This document shows positions 1-7,767 of a stretch of 64,000 nucleotides of DNA, piece after piece; within the stretch, counting starts at the first letter, position 1; the number at the start of each line of letters is the position of its first letter. The stretch is from Stutzerimonas stutzeri (GTDB lineage: Bacteria > Pseudomonadota > Gammaproteobacteria > Enterobacterales > Pasteurellaceae), in assembly GCA_901420285.1 (NCBI GenBank), contig CABDVE010000001.1:1860001-1924000 (forward strand), read 5' to 3'. The position numbers were made by a program, and so were the translations under genes. The notes under the pieces were generated by a model, which saw only the letters and a program-made list of their open reading frames with translations, was not told where the DNA came from and did no database searches.

Positions 1-69
1 CATGCTAAAAAACATCATCGAAACAAACCACCCTTTTCAAGTTAATTCAAACTGAGAGTTGAAACTAAA

Positions 70-1326
70 ATGAACCAACAAAACCAAACCGCACCGGCGC
101 AACCGGAAGAAACACAAAGCATTGCCAAACAATCTTTCGTGGGTTTACAAATGCTCTTCGTGGCTTTCGGTGCACTGGTACTGGTGCCGTTAATCACCGG
201 CCTTGATTCCAACACCGCACTACTCACCGCCGGTATCGGCACTTTGCTATTCCAACTTTGCACCGGCAAACAAGTGCCGATTTTTCTCGCTTCTTCCTTC
301 GCTTTTATTGCGCCCATTCAATACGGCGTGCAAACCTGGGGCATTCCAACCACCATGGGTGGTTTAGCCTGTGCCGGTCTTGTTTACTTCGCGCTTTCCG
401 CATTAGTAAAAATCCGCGGTAGCCAAGCCCTTGAGCGTATTTTCCCGCCGGTTGTGGTCGGCCCGGTGATTATCATTATCGGTATGGGTTTAGCACCGGT
501 AGCGGTGAATATGGCACTGGGTAAAGATAGCGCTTACGACTATAACAATGCGGTGCTGGTTTCAATGGTCACTTTAACCGTTACACTTGTCGTCGCCGTA
601 TTCGCTAAAGGTTTGATGAAACTTATCCCGATTATGTTTGGTATCAGCGCAGGCTATATTCTTTGCTTGTTCTTAGGCTTAATCAATTTCCAACCGGTGA
701 TTGACGCCCCTTGGTTCGAACTGCCGAAACTCACCAAACCGGAATTTAATCTTGAAGCGATACTTTATATGTTACCGATCGCCATCGCGCCGGCGGTGGA
801 ACACGTGGGTGGCATTATGGCGATTAGCTCGGTTACCGGCAAAGACTTCCTGAAAAAACCGGGCCTACATCGCACCTTGCTGGGCGACGGCGTCGCGACC
901 GCTGCTGCCTCTCTAGTCGGCGGCCCGCCAAATACCACTTACGCCGAAGTAACCGGCGCGGTCATGCTGACGCGCAACTTCAATCCGAACATTATGACTT
1001 GGGCAGCCGTGTGGGCGATTGCGATTTCCTTCTGTGGCAAAGTGGGCGCCTTCCTTTCCACCATTCCGACCATCGTGATGGGCGGCATTATGATGTTAGT
1101 CTTCGGTTCTATCGCCGTGGTGGGCATGAGCACACTGATTAAAGGCAAAGTGGATGTCACCGAGCCGCGCAATCTCTGCATCATTTCCGTGGTGATGACA
1201 TTCGGCATCGGCAATATGTTTGTAAACGTTGGTGATGTGGTGTCCTTAAAAGGTATCAGCCTATGTGCCATCGTCGCCATCGTGCTGAACTTAATTTTGC
1301 CAAAAGCCAAAAATGAAGTAGAATGA
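70..1326 (+). CDS. uraA: Uracil permease UraA
   Basis: This inner-membrane uracil:proton symporter imports uracil for salvage. The 418-residue protein has the length of the NCS2/NAT family and alternates hydrophobic helices with short loops from about residue 22 to 412. By motif position, Glu244 in PAVEHVGG and Glu293 in NTTYAEVTG match the two uracil-binding glutamates of E. coli UraA. The short hydrophilic N terminus is normal. ATG at 70 is the first start of the frame; no strong Shine-Dalgarno is seen before it. The gene precedes hda, as in E. coli upp-uraA-hda; upp would lie outside the window. A perfect hairpin terminator follows directly. A CAATGCGGTGCT word lies inside the gene near 546. 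Confidence 0.95.
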   Translation: MNQQNQTAPAQPEETQSIAKQSFVGLQMLFVAFGALVLVPLITGLDSNTALLTAGIGTLLFQLCTGKQVPIFLASSFAFIAPIQYGVQTWGIPTTMGGLACAGLVYFALSALVKIRGSQALERIFPPVVVGPVIIIIGMGLAPVAVNMALGKDSAYDYNNAVLVSMVTLTVTLVVAVFAKGLMKLIPIMFGISAGYILCLFLGLINFQPVIDAPWFELPKLTKPEFNLEAILYMLPIAIAPAVEHVGGIMAISSVTGKDFLKKPGLHRTLLGDGVATAAASLVGGPPNTTYAEVTGAVMLTRNFNPNIMTWAAVWAIAISFCGKVGAFLSTIPTIVMGGIMMLVFGSIAVVGMSTLIKGKVDVTEPRNLCIISVVMTFGIGNMFVNVGDVVSLKGISLCAIVAIVLNLILPKAKNEVE

Positions 1327-1338
1327 CCCACAAAAATT

Positions 1339-1375
1339 AGGGCTAAATTCTGCTAATTTAGCCCTTTTCTTTTTC
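1339..1375 (+). terminator. Rho-independent terminator after uraA
   Basis: A perfect 11-bp stem (1339-1349 with 1355-1365) and a 5-nt loop are followed by TTTTCTTTTT. It sits 13 bp after the uraA stop and should separate uraA from hda. Confidence 0.85.
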
Positions 1376-1396
1376 CTAAACAAAAACGTTATCACT

Positions 1397-2092
1397 TTGA
1401 ATCAGCAATTGTCCTTGCCCATTCATCAAATCGATGAGCACACATTTGAGAATTTTTACGCCAACAACAATCTGTTGTTGCTGAATTCGCTACACCAAAA
1501 TTGGCAACAAATTCAACAGCAATTTTTTTATATTTGGGGCGCGCCTGGCTGCGGTAAAAGCCATTTGTTGTGCGCACTGTGCAACCAATATTTAAACGAA
1601 CAACACGCAGCGATTTATGTGCCATTAAATAAATCGCACTATTTTTCCCCGGCCGTACTAGAAAATTTAGAGCAACAAGAATTGGTGTGTTTGGACGATT
1701 TGCAAGCCGTCATTGGTGAAGCGGAATGGGAAATGGCATTATTCGATTTATTCAATCGCATCAAAGCCGGCGGGCGAACACTTTTATTGATCAGCGCCAC
1801 AGTTTCGCCTTCTGCTCTGAAGGTGCAATTGCCGGACTTGGCGTCGCGCTTAAAATGGGGCGAAATTTATCAACTTACGCCCCTAACGGACACACAAAAA
1901 CTTGAGGTGCTGCAAGAGAATGCGCGTCGGCGCGGTATTGAGTTACCGGCGGAAACGGCGCAATTTTTGCTAAAACGGCTGGATCGCGATATGCATACTT
2001 TGTTGCAAACTTTAGCAAAACTTGACAAAGCTTCCTTGCAAGCGCAACGCAATCTAACCATCCCGTTCGTCAAAGAAACGCTGGGGTTGTAA
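1397..2092 (+). CDS. hda: DnaA regulatory inactivator Hda
   Basis: Hda is an AAA+ protein that, with the DNA-loaded beta clamp, stimulates ATP hydrolysis on DnaA and so prevents over-initiation. The 231-residue protein starts with the clamp-binding motif QLSLPI (residues 4-9). It has Walker A GAPGCGKS (about 48-55) and a Walker B-like CLDD (about 98-101), and it ends with the DnaA-family signature around LTIPFVKETL. Length equals the E. coli protein. The only start that keeps the clamp motif near the N terminus is TTG at 1397, and no clear Shine-Dalgarno precedes it. E. coli hda also uses a non-ATG start, so low translation is probably intended. Stop and downstream terminator overlap. Confidence 0.93.
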   Translation: MNQQLSLPIHQIDEHTFENFYANNNLLLLNSLHQNWQQIQQQFFYIWGAPGCGKSHLLCALCNQYLNEQHAAIYVPLNKSHYFSPAVLENLEQQELVCLDDLQAVIGEAEWEMALFDLFNRIKAGGRTLLLISATVSPSALKVQLPDLASRLKWGEIYQLTPLTDTQKLEVLQENARRRGIELPAETAQFLLKRLDRDMHTLLQTLAKLDKASLQAQRNLTIPFVKETLGL

Positions 2093-2134
2093 AATAGCAC
2101 CGCATTGAAAGCCCGCCAATGCGGTGCTATTTTG
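2091..2134. terminator. Bidirectional terminator built from paired CAATGCGGTGCT words
   Basis: Arms 2091-2107 and 2117-2133 form a 16-17 bp stem with A and T runs on both sides, so it can act on either strand. It lies between convergent hda and der. The core of each arm is the repeated word discussed in the findings. Confidence 0.8.
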
Positions 2135-2151
2135 AAGGTTCACAGCGATAA

Positions 2152-2179
2152 AAAATGCGGCCCGACTCGACCGCATTTT
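2152..2179 (-). terminator. Terminator after der
   Basis: A 9-bp stem (AAAATGCGG at 2152-2160 with CCGCATTTT at 2171-2179) is followed on the minus strand by a T run. It lies just beyond the der stop codon. Confidence 0.65.
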
Positions 2180-2182
2180 CAC

Positions 2183-3694
2183 CTATCTTTTTGATTTCTT
2201 AATAAACTTCATTAACCGCTTACGCTTACGCAATTGACTCGGCGTAAGTTTATTTTTGCGTCCGGCAAACGGATTCGAGCCTTCTTGGAACAACAAACGA
2301 ATCGGCGAGCCGATAATTTTCAGACTTTTACGATAATAGTTGGATAAATAACGTTTGTAAGCATCCGGCAATTTCTCCATTTGATTACCATGCACCACAA
2401 CAATCGGCGGATTGTAACCGCCCGGATGCGCATATTTCAGTTTAATGCGGCGACCGGCTACCATTGGTGGTTGATGTTCATCCGTCGCCATTTGCAAAAT
2501 GCGCGTTAACATTGAAGTGGTCATTTTTTGCGTGGCACAAGCGTAAGCCTCTTTAACGGAATCAAATAGATTGCCGACGCCGCTACCGTGCAAGGCCGAA
2601 ATAAAATGTACACGGGCAAAATCAATAAAATCCAGGCGCCGATCAAGTTCGGACTTCACCCGCTCTTTCACGTCTTGATCGAGCCCATCCCATTTGTTCA
2701 CGACGATGACCAAAGAACGTCCGGCATTCAAAATAAAGCCAAGTAAAGATAAATCTTGATCAGAAATATTTTCGCGCGCGTCAATCACCAATAATACGAC
2801 ATTGGCGTCTTGAATCGCTTGTAAGGTTTTGATGACGGAGAATTTTTCCACCGCAAGATGCACTTTACCGCGTTTACGCACACCGGCAGTATCGATTAAG
2901 GTATATGCTTGTCCGTCGCGTTCCATCGGAATGTAAATACTGTCGCGTGTGGTGCCCGGCAAATCGTACACAACCACGCGATCTTCGCCGAGAATCCGGT
3001 TGGTTAAGGTGGATTTACCCACATTCGGGCGCCCTACGATGGCAATTTTGATATTTTTATCTTGCTCTTCCGCTTCATCTTCCAATGCTTCGTCAATCAA
3101 TGCGGTGCTCTCGGCGAAGTCAAAATCAAGCGCTTGTTCCCATTCGTCTTGCGCGTCTTCGGAAGTCGGCTCGATTTCGTCCGCGCTTTCCAAGCGTTCG
3201 GCGAACGGTGCCAGAACTTGTTCCATTAACTGTGTGACGCCGCGACCTTGGGAGGCGGCGATTTGTTCGATTTCACCTAATCCTAATTGATAAAACTCGG
3301 CACAATGGGAATCTGCATCAATACCGTCGGTTTTATTTGCTACCAACACAGTGGTTTTATTTTGGCGTTGACGCAAATAATTCGCGATGCCGATATCTGC
3401 CGCGGTTAAGCCGGCGCGAGCATCCACCAGGAAAAGTACGACATCCGCCTCTTCAATGGCGAGCAAAGACTGCTCGGCCATTTTTTCTTCTACGCCTTCC
3501 TCCGTGCCATCAATACCGCCAGTATCAATTACGATAAATTCGTGTCCGGCGATGTGCGCATGACCGTATTTACGATCGCGCGTTAAGCCCGGAAAATCGG
3601 CCACCAAAGCATCACGCGTGCGGGTGAGACGATTAAATAAGGTAGATTTTCCCACATTCGGGCGCCCCACAAGAGCTACAACGGGAGTTGTCAT
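2183..3694 (-). CDS. der: Ribosome biogenesis GTPase Der (EngA)
   Basis: Der is an essential GTPase with two consecutive G domains that acts in late 50S subunit assembly. Both Walker A loops read GRPNVGKST (about residues 10-18 and 221-229). Each domain has its DxxG (DTGG, DTAG) and NKxD (NKTD, NKWD) motifs. An acidic linker (about 170-215) joins the domains, and a KH-like C-terminal domain ends in a basic tail rich in Lys and Arg. The 503 residues fit the family. It lies upstream of dnaQ and the tRNA-Asp pair, as in H. influenzae, and away from the hisS-yfgM cluster that neighbours der in E. coli. A CAATGCGGTGCT word lies within the gene near 3098. Confidence 0.96.
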   Translation of the reverse strand: MTTPVVALVGRPNVGKSTLFNRLTRTRDALVADFPGLTRDRKYGHAHIAGHEFIVIDTGGIDGTEEGVEEKMAEQSLLAIEEADVVLFLVDARAGLTAADIGIANYLRQRQNKTTVLVANKTDGIDADSHCAEFYQLGLGEIEQIAASQGRGVTQLMEQVLAPFAERLESADEIEPTSEDAQDEWEQALDFDFAESTALIDEALEDEAEEQDKNIKIAIVGRPNVGKSTLTNRILGEDRVVVYDLPGTTRDSIYIPMERDGQAYTLIDTAGVRKRGKVHLAVEKFSVIKTLQAIQDANVVLLVIDARENISDQDLSLLGFILNAGRSLVIVVNKWDGLDQDVKERVKSELDRRLDFIDFARVHFISALHGSGVGNLFDSVKEAYACATQKMTTSMLTRILQMATDEHQPPMVAGRRIKLKYAHPGGYNPPIVVVHGNQMEKLPDAYKRYLSNYYRKSLKIIGSPIRLLFQEGSNPFAGRKNKLTPSQLRKRKRLMKFIKKSKR

Positions 3695-3777
3695 AAAAAA
3701 TCTCTATCTTGCAAAAAAATGGGCGCCATTATAGCGGAAGTTAGCGGGTTGGTAAAAAATGATTTGACACCGGACAT

Positions 3778-3799
3778 AAAAAAAGCACCTCTTGGGTGC
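3778..3799 (-). terminator. Terminator of the tRNA-Asp transcript
   Basis: On the minus strand GCACC and GGTGC pair (3785-3789 with 3795-3799, 5-nt loop), then comes a run of seven T (3778-3784). It lies just beyond the second tRNA in the direction of transcription. Confidence 0.7.
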
Positions 3800-3818
3800 G
3801 ATTTTACATTTAAAGGAT

Positions 3819-3895
3819 TGGCGGAATGGACGGGACTCGAACCCGCGACCCCCTGCGTGACAGGCAGGTATTCTAACCAGCTGAACTACCACTCC
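3819..3895 (-). tRNA. tRNA-Asp (GTC)
   Basis: The 77-nt gene reads on the minus strand as a full cloverleaf. The acceptor stem is GGAGTGG/CCATTCC with one G-U pair. The anticodon loop is CTGTCAC, giving anticodon GTC, the T loop begins GGTTCGA, and the 3' CCA is encoded. It is identical in every base to the second copy at 3954-4030 and is presumably co-transcribed with it. Confidence 0.97.
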
Positions 3896-3953
3896 GCAGA
3901 TTTTATATTGATGTTCGACTTAACGAACTCAAGATTAAGGAGTAAACAAAAAT

Positions 3954-4030
3954 TGGCGGAATGGACGGGACTCGAACCCGCGACCCCCTGCGTGACAGGC
4001 AGGTATTCTAACCAGCTGAACTACCACTCC
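3954..4030 (-). tRNA. tRNA-Asp (GTC), second copy
   Basis: Identical in sequence to the 3819-3895 copy, with anticodon GTC and encoded CCA. It lies 58 bp upstream in the direction of transcription. Together they form a two-gene tRNA unit between dnaQ and der, ending at the hairpin near 3778-3799. Confidence 0.97.
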
Positions 4031-4107
4031 GTTTAAGTGCTGCGTATCATAATGACCGCCCGTTATCTCGTCAATCTTTTTTTTCGATTTCAACTTCGGA
4101 TGTTTAT

Positions 4108-4878
4108 TTAATGCACGGGCTCATCATTCATTCGTAAATCCCACACGCATTTTCCGCCACTTTTTTTATTAATCATTTTTAATAATTCCAAATGTGCCTG
4201 AATCTCGCCTTCATTAGGTCGTAACACATTTAAATTATCGGAAAAAACGACTGCATTCTGCTCCGGTTCGATTTTATTTTCTTCCGTTGCGGCGATAATC
4301 GCAGGTACGTCCTCATCTTCTTCTGCAAACAAACTGGTTTGTCCGCCGGTCATGGAAAGATAAACGTCTGCCAAAATTTCCGCATCCAGCAACGCGCCGT
4401 GCAAGGTGCGCTTGCTGTTATCAATGCCCAAACGATCGCATAATGCATCCAAATTATTGCGTTTACCGGGATACATTTGGCGCGCCATTTGCAAGGTATC
4501 TGTCACTACGCAAATATCCGTGGTTTTCACATCCAAGCCGATTTTACGAAATTCATAATCCATAAAGCCCACATCAAAGGGCGCGTTATGAATTAACAAT
4601 TCGGCGCCTTTAATATAATCTAAAAATTCCTGTGCGACGGCTTTAAATTCCGGTTTATCCGCAAGCATTTCATCGGTAATACCGTGAACTTTGATCGCCT
4701 CCGGATCCACCGGACGATTCGGATTAATATAAATATGAAAATTATTGCCGGTGTAACGACGATTAACCAATTCTACCGCGCCGATTTCAATAATACCGTG
4801 CCCTTCGTAATGGGCACCGAGCTGGTTCATCCCCGTGGTTTCCGTATCAAGCACAATCTGGCGAGTCGGATTTATCAT
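4108..4878 (-). CDS. dnaQ: DNA polymerase III epsilon subunit, proofreading exonuclease
   Basis: DnaQ is the 3'-5' proofreading exonuclease of the replicative polymerase core. The DEDDh motifs are all present: ExoI LDTETTG (Asp11, Glu13), ExoII HNAPFD (about 96-101), and Exo[11 protein letters not shown] with the general-base His and last Asp. After the nuclease domain comes QTSLFAEED, which fits the clamp-binding motif, and then the C-terminal part that contacts the alpha subunit. At 256 residues it matches the family. Start ATG at 4878 is 60 bp from the divergent rnhA start, the same arrangement as in E. coli, so the promoters must lie close together or overlap. Confidence 0.96.
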   Translation of the reverse strand: MINPTRQIVLDTETTGMNQLGAHYEGHGIIEIGAVELVNRRYTGNNFHIYINPNRPVDPEAIKVHGITDEMLADKPEFKAVAQEFLDYIKGAELLIHNAPFDVGFMDYEFRKIGLDVKTTDICVVTDTLQMARQMYPGKRNNLDALCDRLGIDNSKRTLHGALLDAEILADVYLSMTGGQTSLFAEEDEDVPAIIAATEENKIEPEQNAVVFSDNLNVLRPNEGEIQAHLELLKMINKKSGGKCVWDLRMNDEPVH

Positions 4879-4938
4879 TTGTTCAACCTATGCCTTTCCA
4901 TTAAAATGCACGCCATTTTACACAACAACCATTTTGTT

Positions 4939-5403
4939 ATGCAAAAACAGATTGAAATTTTTACCGATGGCTCTTGCTTAGGTAACCCGGGAGCAGGCGG
5001 CATCGGTGTCGTACTTCGTTATAGACAACACGAAAAACACCTTTCCAAAGGTTACTTCAAAACCACCAACAACCGAATGGAATTACGCGCTGTCATCGAA
5101 GCATTAAAAAGTTTGAAAGAACCTTGCCACATTACCCTTTATAGCGACAGCCAATATATGAAAAACGGCATTACACAATGGATTTTTAATTGGAAAAAAA
5201 ATAATTGGAAATCAAGCCAAGGCAAACCTGTCAAAAACCAAGACTTGTGGACCGCATTAGACACTGCTATTTCGCGTCACCAAATCCATTGGGAATGGAT
5301 AAAAGGCCATGCCGGGCATCGTGAAAATGAGATTTGTGACGAATTGGCCAAAAAAGGGGCGGAAAATCCGACTTTAGAAGATGTGGGTTACATAGAAAAT
5401 TAA
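4939..5403 (+). CDS. rnhA: Ribonuclease HI
   Basis: This enzyme cuts the RNA strand of RNA-DNA hybrids such as R-loops and primers. The catalytic residues fall at the same numbers as in E. coli RNase HI: Asp10 (FTDGSC), Glu48 (NRMEL), Asp70 (YSDSQY), His124 (KGHAGH) and Asp134 (CDELA). The frame is open further upstream, to 4684, but that part overlaps dnaQ. ATG at 4939 gives the normal N terminus and a 154-residue protein of family length. It is divergent from dnaQ. Confidence 0.95.
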   Translation: MQKQIEIFTDGSCLGNPGAGGIGVVLRYRQHEKHLSKGYFKTTNNRMELRAVIEALKSLKEPCHITLYSDSQYMKNGITQWIFNWKKNNWKSSQGKPVKNQDLWTALDTAISRHQIHWEWIKGHAGHRENEICDELAKKGAENPTLEDVGYIEN

Positions 5404-5405
5404 AT

Positions 5406-5501
5406 ATGATGACTGAAGTTTTTCTTAATGGTAAGAGCGCTGTTACTTTAGCGACTTCTGCTTTTTTGGAGAATTTTTTCAACATCAACGTATCTTTTTA
5501 G
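5406..5501 (+). CDS. Possible 31-residue small ORF, unrecognised
   Basis: Two bases after the rnhA stop, ATG ATG opens a frame of 31 codons with an internal LNGK and two Phe-rich stretches, ending in TAG. I recognise no family. Translational coupling to rnhA would be possible, but no separate Shine-Dalgarno is visible. It may be chance or a gene remnant. Confidence 0.15.
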   Translation: MMTEVFLNGKSAVTLATSAFLENFFNINVSF

Positions 5502-5562
5502 GTTTTACTGCATAAAAAATGTGATCTTGATCTGATATTTGAAAAATTGTAAGCGTTTTCCG

Positions 5563-5590
5563 TTGACATAAAAATAGCTTTTTGTAATGA
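5563..5590 (+). promoter_or_regulatory. Candidate sigma-70 promoter of the porin gene
   Basis: TTGACA at 5563-5568 is a perfect -35 box. A 16-bp spacer leads to TAATGA at 5585-5590, preceded by TG. A second TTGACA lies at 5613-5618 without an equally good -10. The site is about 90 bp before the porin start, leaving a 5' leader with the Shine-Dalgarno AAGGAA. Confidence 0.5.
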
Positions 5591-5676
5591 TTCAGACCGT
5601 CCATTTAGGCGGTTGACATTTTCAGTAAGAAAAAGTTCAATCTTGGTCGTTAATACACCAATAAGGAATAACAATT

Positions 5677-6729
5677 ATGAAAAAAACACTAGCAGCATTA
5701 ATCGTAGGTGCATTTGCCGCATCAGCAGCAAACGCAGCAGTCGTTTATGAAAATGAAGGAACTAAAATTGAATTAAACGGTTCTCTTCGTGTGATTATGG
5801 AAAAAGGTAGCGTTAAAAAAACTAACGCAGCCGGAGTTTCCACAAAAGAAACAAATTCTGCATTACGTAACGCAGGTTCACGTTTCGGTTTAAACGTTAA
5901 ACATAACCTAGATAACGATTTCTATGCATTAGGTCGTTTAGAGTTCCGTTTTGATGATACTGAATCTCGCGATGAATTTGGTAGCATTTACACCAAACGT
6001 GCTTATGTCGGTTTAGGTAGTAAAGCAACCGGTGATATCACTTTCGGTCGTCAACTTACTATCGCTGATGATTTAAGTCAATCTAACGATTACGAATACG
6101 GTATCGTACCAAAAGGTAAATACATCCCGACTTCAGGTACCGGCGTAGTACGTTATGACTATAAAGGTGTTGAAGGTTTACAAGTAAGCGCAAACTACAA
6201 TTTTGGTCAAAAACATGATGAGAAAGGTAGACCGCTTAGAGTCGGTATTAAAGGCGCGTTTGGTGTAGGTGCACTCTACGCACAAAATGACTACGATGTT
6301 CGTTTCGCATATGGCCATACAAATTATGAAACCGGCTCAAACGCATCTCATCGTAAAGACGGTTACTTAGCATCTTTAAGCTACAAATTCGGTGATTTCA
6401 AATTACTTGGTGATTTTGGTTACGCACATGAGAAAGAAGGTAACGACAAAACAGATAAATTCTATGTTTCACCAGGTTTCGAATACCAAGTCCTAGCAAA
6501 ATCTAAAGTTTATGGTAACTATCTTTATGAACGTGTAAAAACTGATGAAGTGAAAAAACAAAAAACTCACGGTTTCTTACTTGGCGCAGACTACAAACTT
6601 CATAAACAAGTTGTTGTATTCTTAGAAGGCAAATACTTACGTACTAAAGAATACACTGGTGCGCACTACACTTATAACGGTAAAAAAGATGATAAAGCTA
6701 TCGGTGTAGGTATGCGTGTATTCTGGTAA
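5677..6729 (+). CDS. ompP2: OmpP2-type general porin
   Basis: This is an outer-membrane trimeric porin for small hydrophilic solutes. The first 20 residues are a signal peptide (KK, hydrophobic run, AANA before AVVYEN). The mature part has the amphipathic beta strands of the Gram-negative porin family, with KIELNGSLR at the start and an FGR motif (TFGRQL) in the constriction region. It is about 350 residues, near H. influenzae P2 length, and gene order next to rnhA and nagA matches that organism. The last residue is Trp (MRVFW), where most porins end in Phe. Codon use is strongly biased, as for an abundant protein. A strong hairpin terminator follows. Confidence 0.88.
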   Translation: MKKTLAALIVGAFAASAANAAVVYENEGTKIELNGSLRVIMEKGSVKKTNAAGVSTKETNSALRNAGSRFGLNVKHNLDNDFYALGRLEFRFDDTESRDEFGSIYTKRAYVGLGSKATGDITFGRQLTIADDLSQSNDYEYGIVPKGKYIPTSGTGVVRYDYKGVEGLQVSANYNFGQKHDEKGRPLRVGIKGAFGVGALYAQNDYDVRFAYGHTNYETGSNASHRKDGYLASLSYKFGDFKLLGDFGYAHEKEGNDKTDKFYVSPGFEYQVLAKSKVYGNYLYERVKTDEVKKQKTHGFLLGADYKLHKQVVVFLEGKYLRTKEYTGAHYTYNGKKDDKAIGVGMRVFW

Positions 6730-6756
6730 TTGGTAAGCTAGATAAAAACTAATGAT

Positions 6757-6785
6757 AAAAGGCGAATCGAAAGATTCGCCTTTTT
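6757..6785 (+). terminator. Terminator after the porin gene
   Basis: A perfect 12-bp stem (6757-6768 with 6773-6784) with a GAAA tetraloop is followed by further T. It lies 27 bp after the porin stop. Confidence 0.88.
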
Positions 6786-6844
6786 CATACCTTCAATGCG
6801 GTGCTCAAAACAAAGTTCATTGAAGGTCAATATTATCGATGCAT

Positions 6845-7600
6845 TTATTTTTGACTGCAAACCGCAATAAAATGCAATTTATGCTCAGGATCATTAAAGG
6901 TTTTAAACATACGTAAAAACTGCTCTCGGTTTTCCGCTTTCATTGCATTTTTGATGATTTTCAACGTGCCTAAAACGCCTTCGTCGTAAATCATGCCTTT
7001 TGGTGAAAGCAAGGTCATTTCGCCCGAAAACGTATCCACATTGCGAAAACCGCTTGCTTGAAAAAGCGCTTTCCAGCCCTCTTTCGTTAATGGTGTCACC
7101 GTTACGTTAATCGCTTTGCGCATATTTTCAAGAATCACCTGATGGTTGTCACCAACCAACATCACATCGTGCGTAAGCAAAAAACCACCCGGTTTTAATA
7201 CGCGGAAGTATTCTGCAATCGCTTTCTTTTTCGCTTCCACCGGCAGCATTGTCAGCATTGCTTCGTTAATCACGATATCAAAAGTTTCATCTGCAAAAGG
7301 CAATTTCATTGCATTGGCACGCTGTACATGAATTTTATCTTGCAAGCCGTTTGCCGCAATGTTGGCTTTAGCTTTTTCTAAGGCATTTTCGTCCAAATCC
7401 ACGCCTTCAATATGGCAACCAAACTGTTTTGCAAGCCCAATTGCGGTCGTACCCATATTGCAGGCGACTTCCAGAACTTTTTTGTTTTGATTGAAATCAC
7501 CATTTGCAATTAACCAATCCGTTGCTTTTTTACCCCCCGGACGTAAACGGGTTTTACCCAAACGGGCTAAAAAATTGTGTCCTACTTCATCCTTTGCCAT
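6845..7600 (-). CDS. Class I SAM-dependent methyltransferase, substrate unknown
   Basis: The 251-residue protein has the Rossmann methyltransferase motifs in order: motif I VLEVACNMGTT (about 42-52), an acidic residue after strand 2 (GVDLDE), motif II DIVINEAML and motif III LKPGGFLL. Its core resembles UbiE/small-molecule methyltransferases. The substrate cannot be told. I recall a similar H. influenzae protein of unknown role. It is monocistronic, and a Fur-like box lies 39 bp before its start. It separates the porin from nagA, which are adjacent in my memory of the H. influenzae order. Confidence 0.8.
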   Translation of the reverse strand: MAKDEVGHNFLARLGKTRLRPGGKKATDWLIANGDFNQNKKVLEVACNMGTTAIGLAKQFGCHIEGVDLDENALEKAKANIAANGLQDKIHVQRANAMKLPFADETFDIVINEAMLTMLPVEAKKKAIAEYFRVLKPGGFLLTHDVMLVGDNHQVILENMRKAINVTVTPLTKEGWKALFQASGFRNVDTFSGEMTLLSPKGMIYDEGVLGTLKIIKNAMKAENREQFLRMFKTFNDPEHKLHFIAVCSQK

Positions 7601-7638
7601 TACTGTTCTCCTACTAATAAACTTGGTTTTATATTATA

Positions 7639-7657
7639 GATAAAAATTATTCTTATT
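7639..7657 (-). promoter_or_regulatory. Candidate Fur box before the methyltransferase
   Basis: Read on the minus strand this 19-bp stretch agrees with the Fur consensus at 14 of 19 positions (counted by eye). It lies 39-57 bp before the ATG at 7600, where a promoter is expected. The region is AT-rich, so chance agreement is possible. Confidence 0.4.
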
Positions 7658-7672
7658 AAAGTAGAACGCCAA

Positions 7673-7699
7673 AAAATAATCCGGCTCGAAAGCCGGATT
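7673..7699 (-). terminator. Terminator after nagA
   Basis: AATCCGGCT (7678-7686) pairs with AGCCGGATT (7691-7699) around a 4-nt loop, with a T run after it on the minus strand. It should end the nan-nag operon transcript. Confidence 0.8.
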
Positions 7700-7767
7700 A
7701 AGAAGACAGAACAAACCTTTAAGTACTTTGCAAAATTGTGATCCAATTTTAGCACCGCATTGAAAGC

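Noticed and set aside
939-1331. 130-codon frame opposite uraA
   Set aside because: It is antisense to conserved UraA helices, has no ribosome site and no recognisable protein; typical shadow frame.
3719-4036. Open frame of 105 codons with an internal duplicated peptide
   Set aside because: It reads through the two tRNA-Asp genes on the opposite strand; the duplicated peptide is only the duplicated tRNA sequence.
4684-4938. Longer N terminus for ribonuclease HI
   Set aside because: This part overlaps dnaQ on the other strand and has no similarity to RNase H. Catalytic residues number correctly from ATG 4939.
5520-5540. CRP or FNR site in the porin upstream region (TGTGATCTTGATCTGA)
   Set aside because: Only the left half-site is good and the right half departs from both consensus sequences, so it was not annotated.
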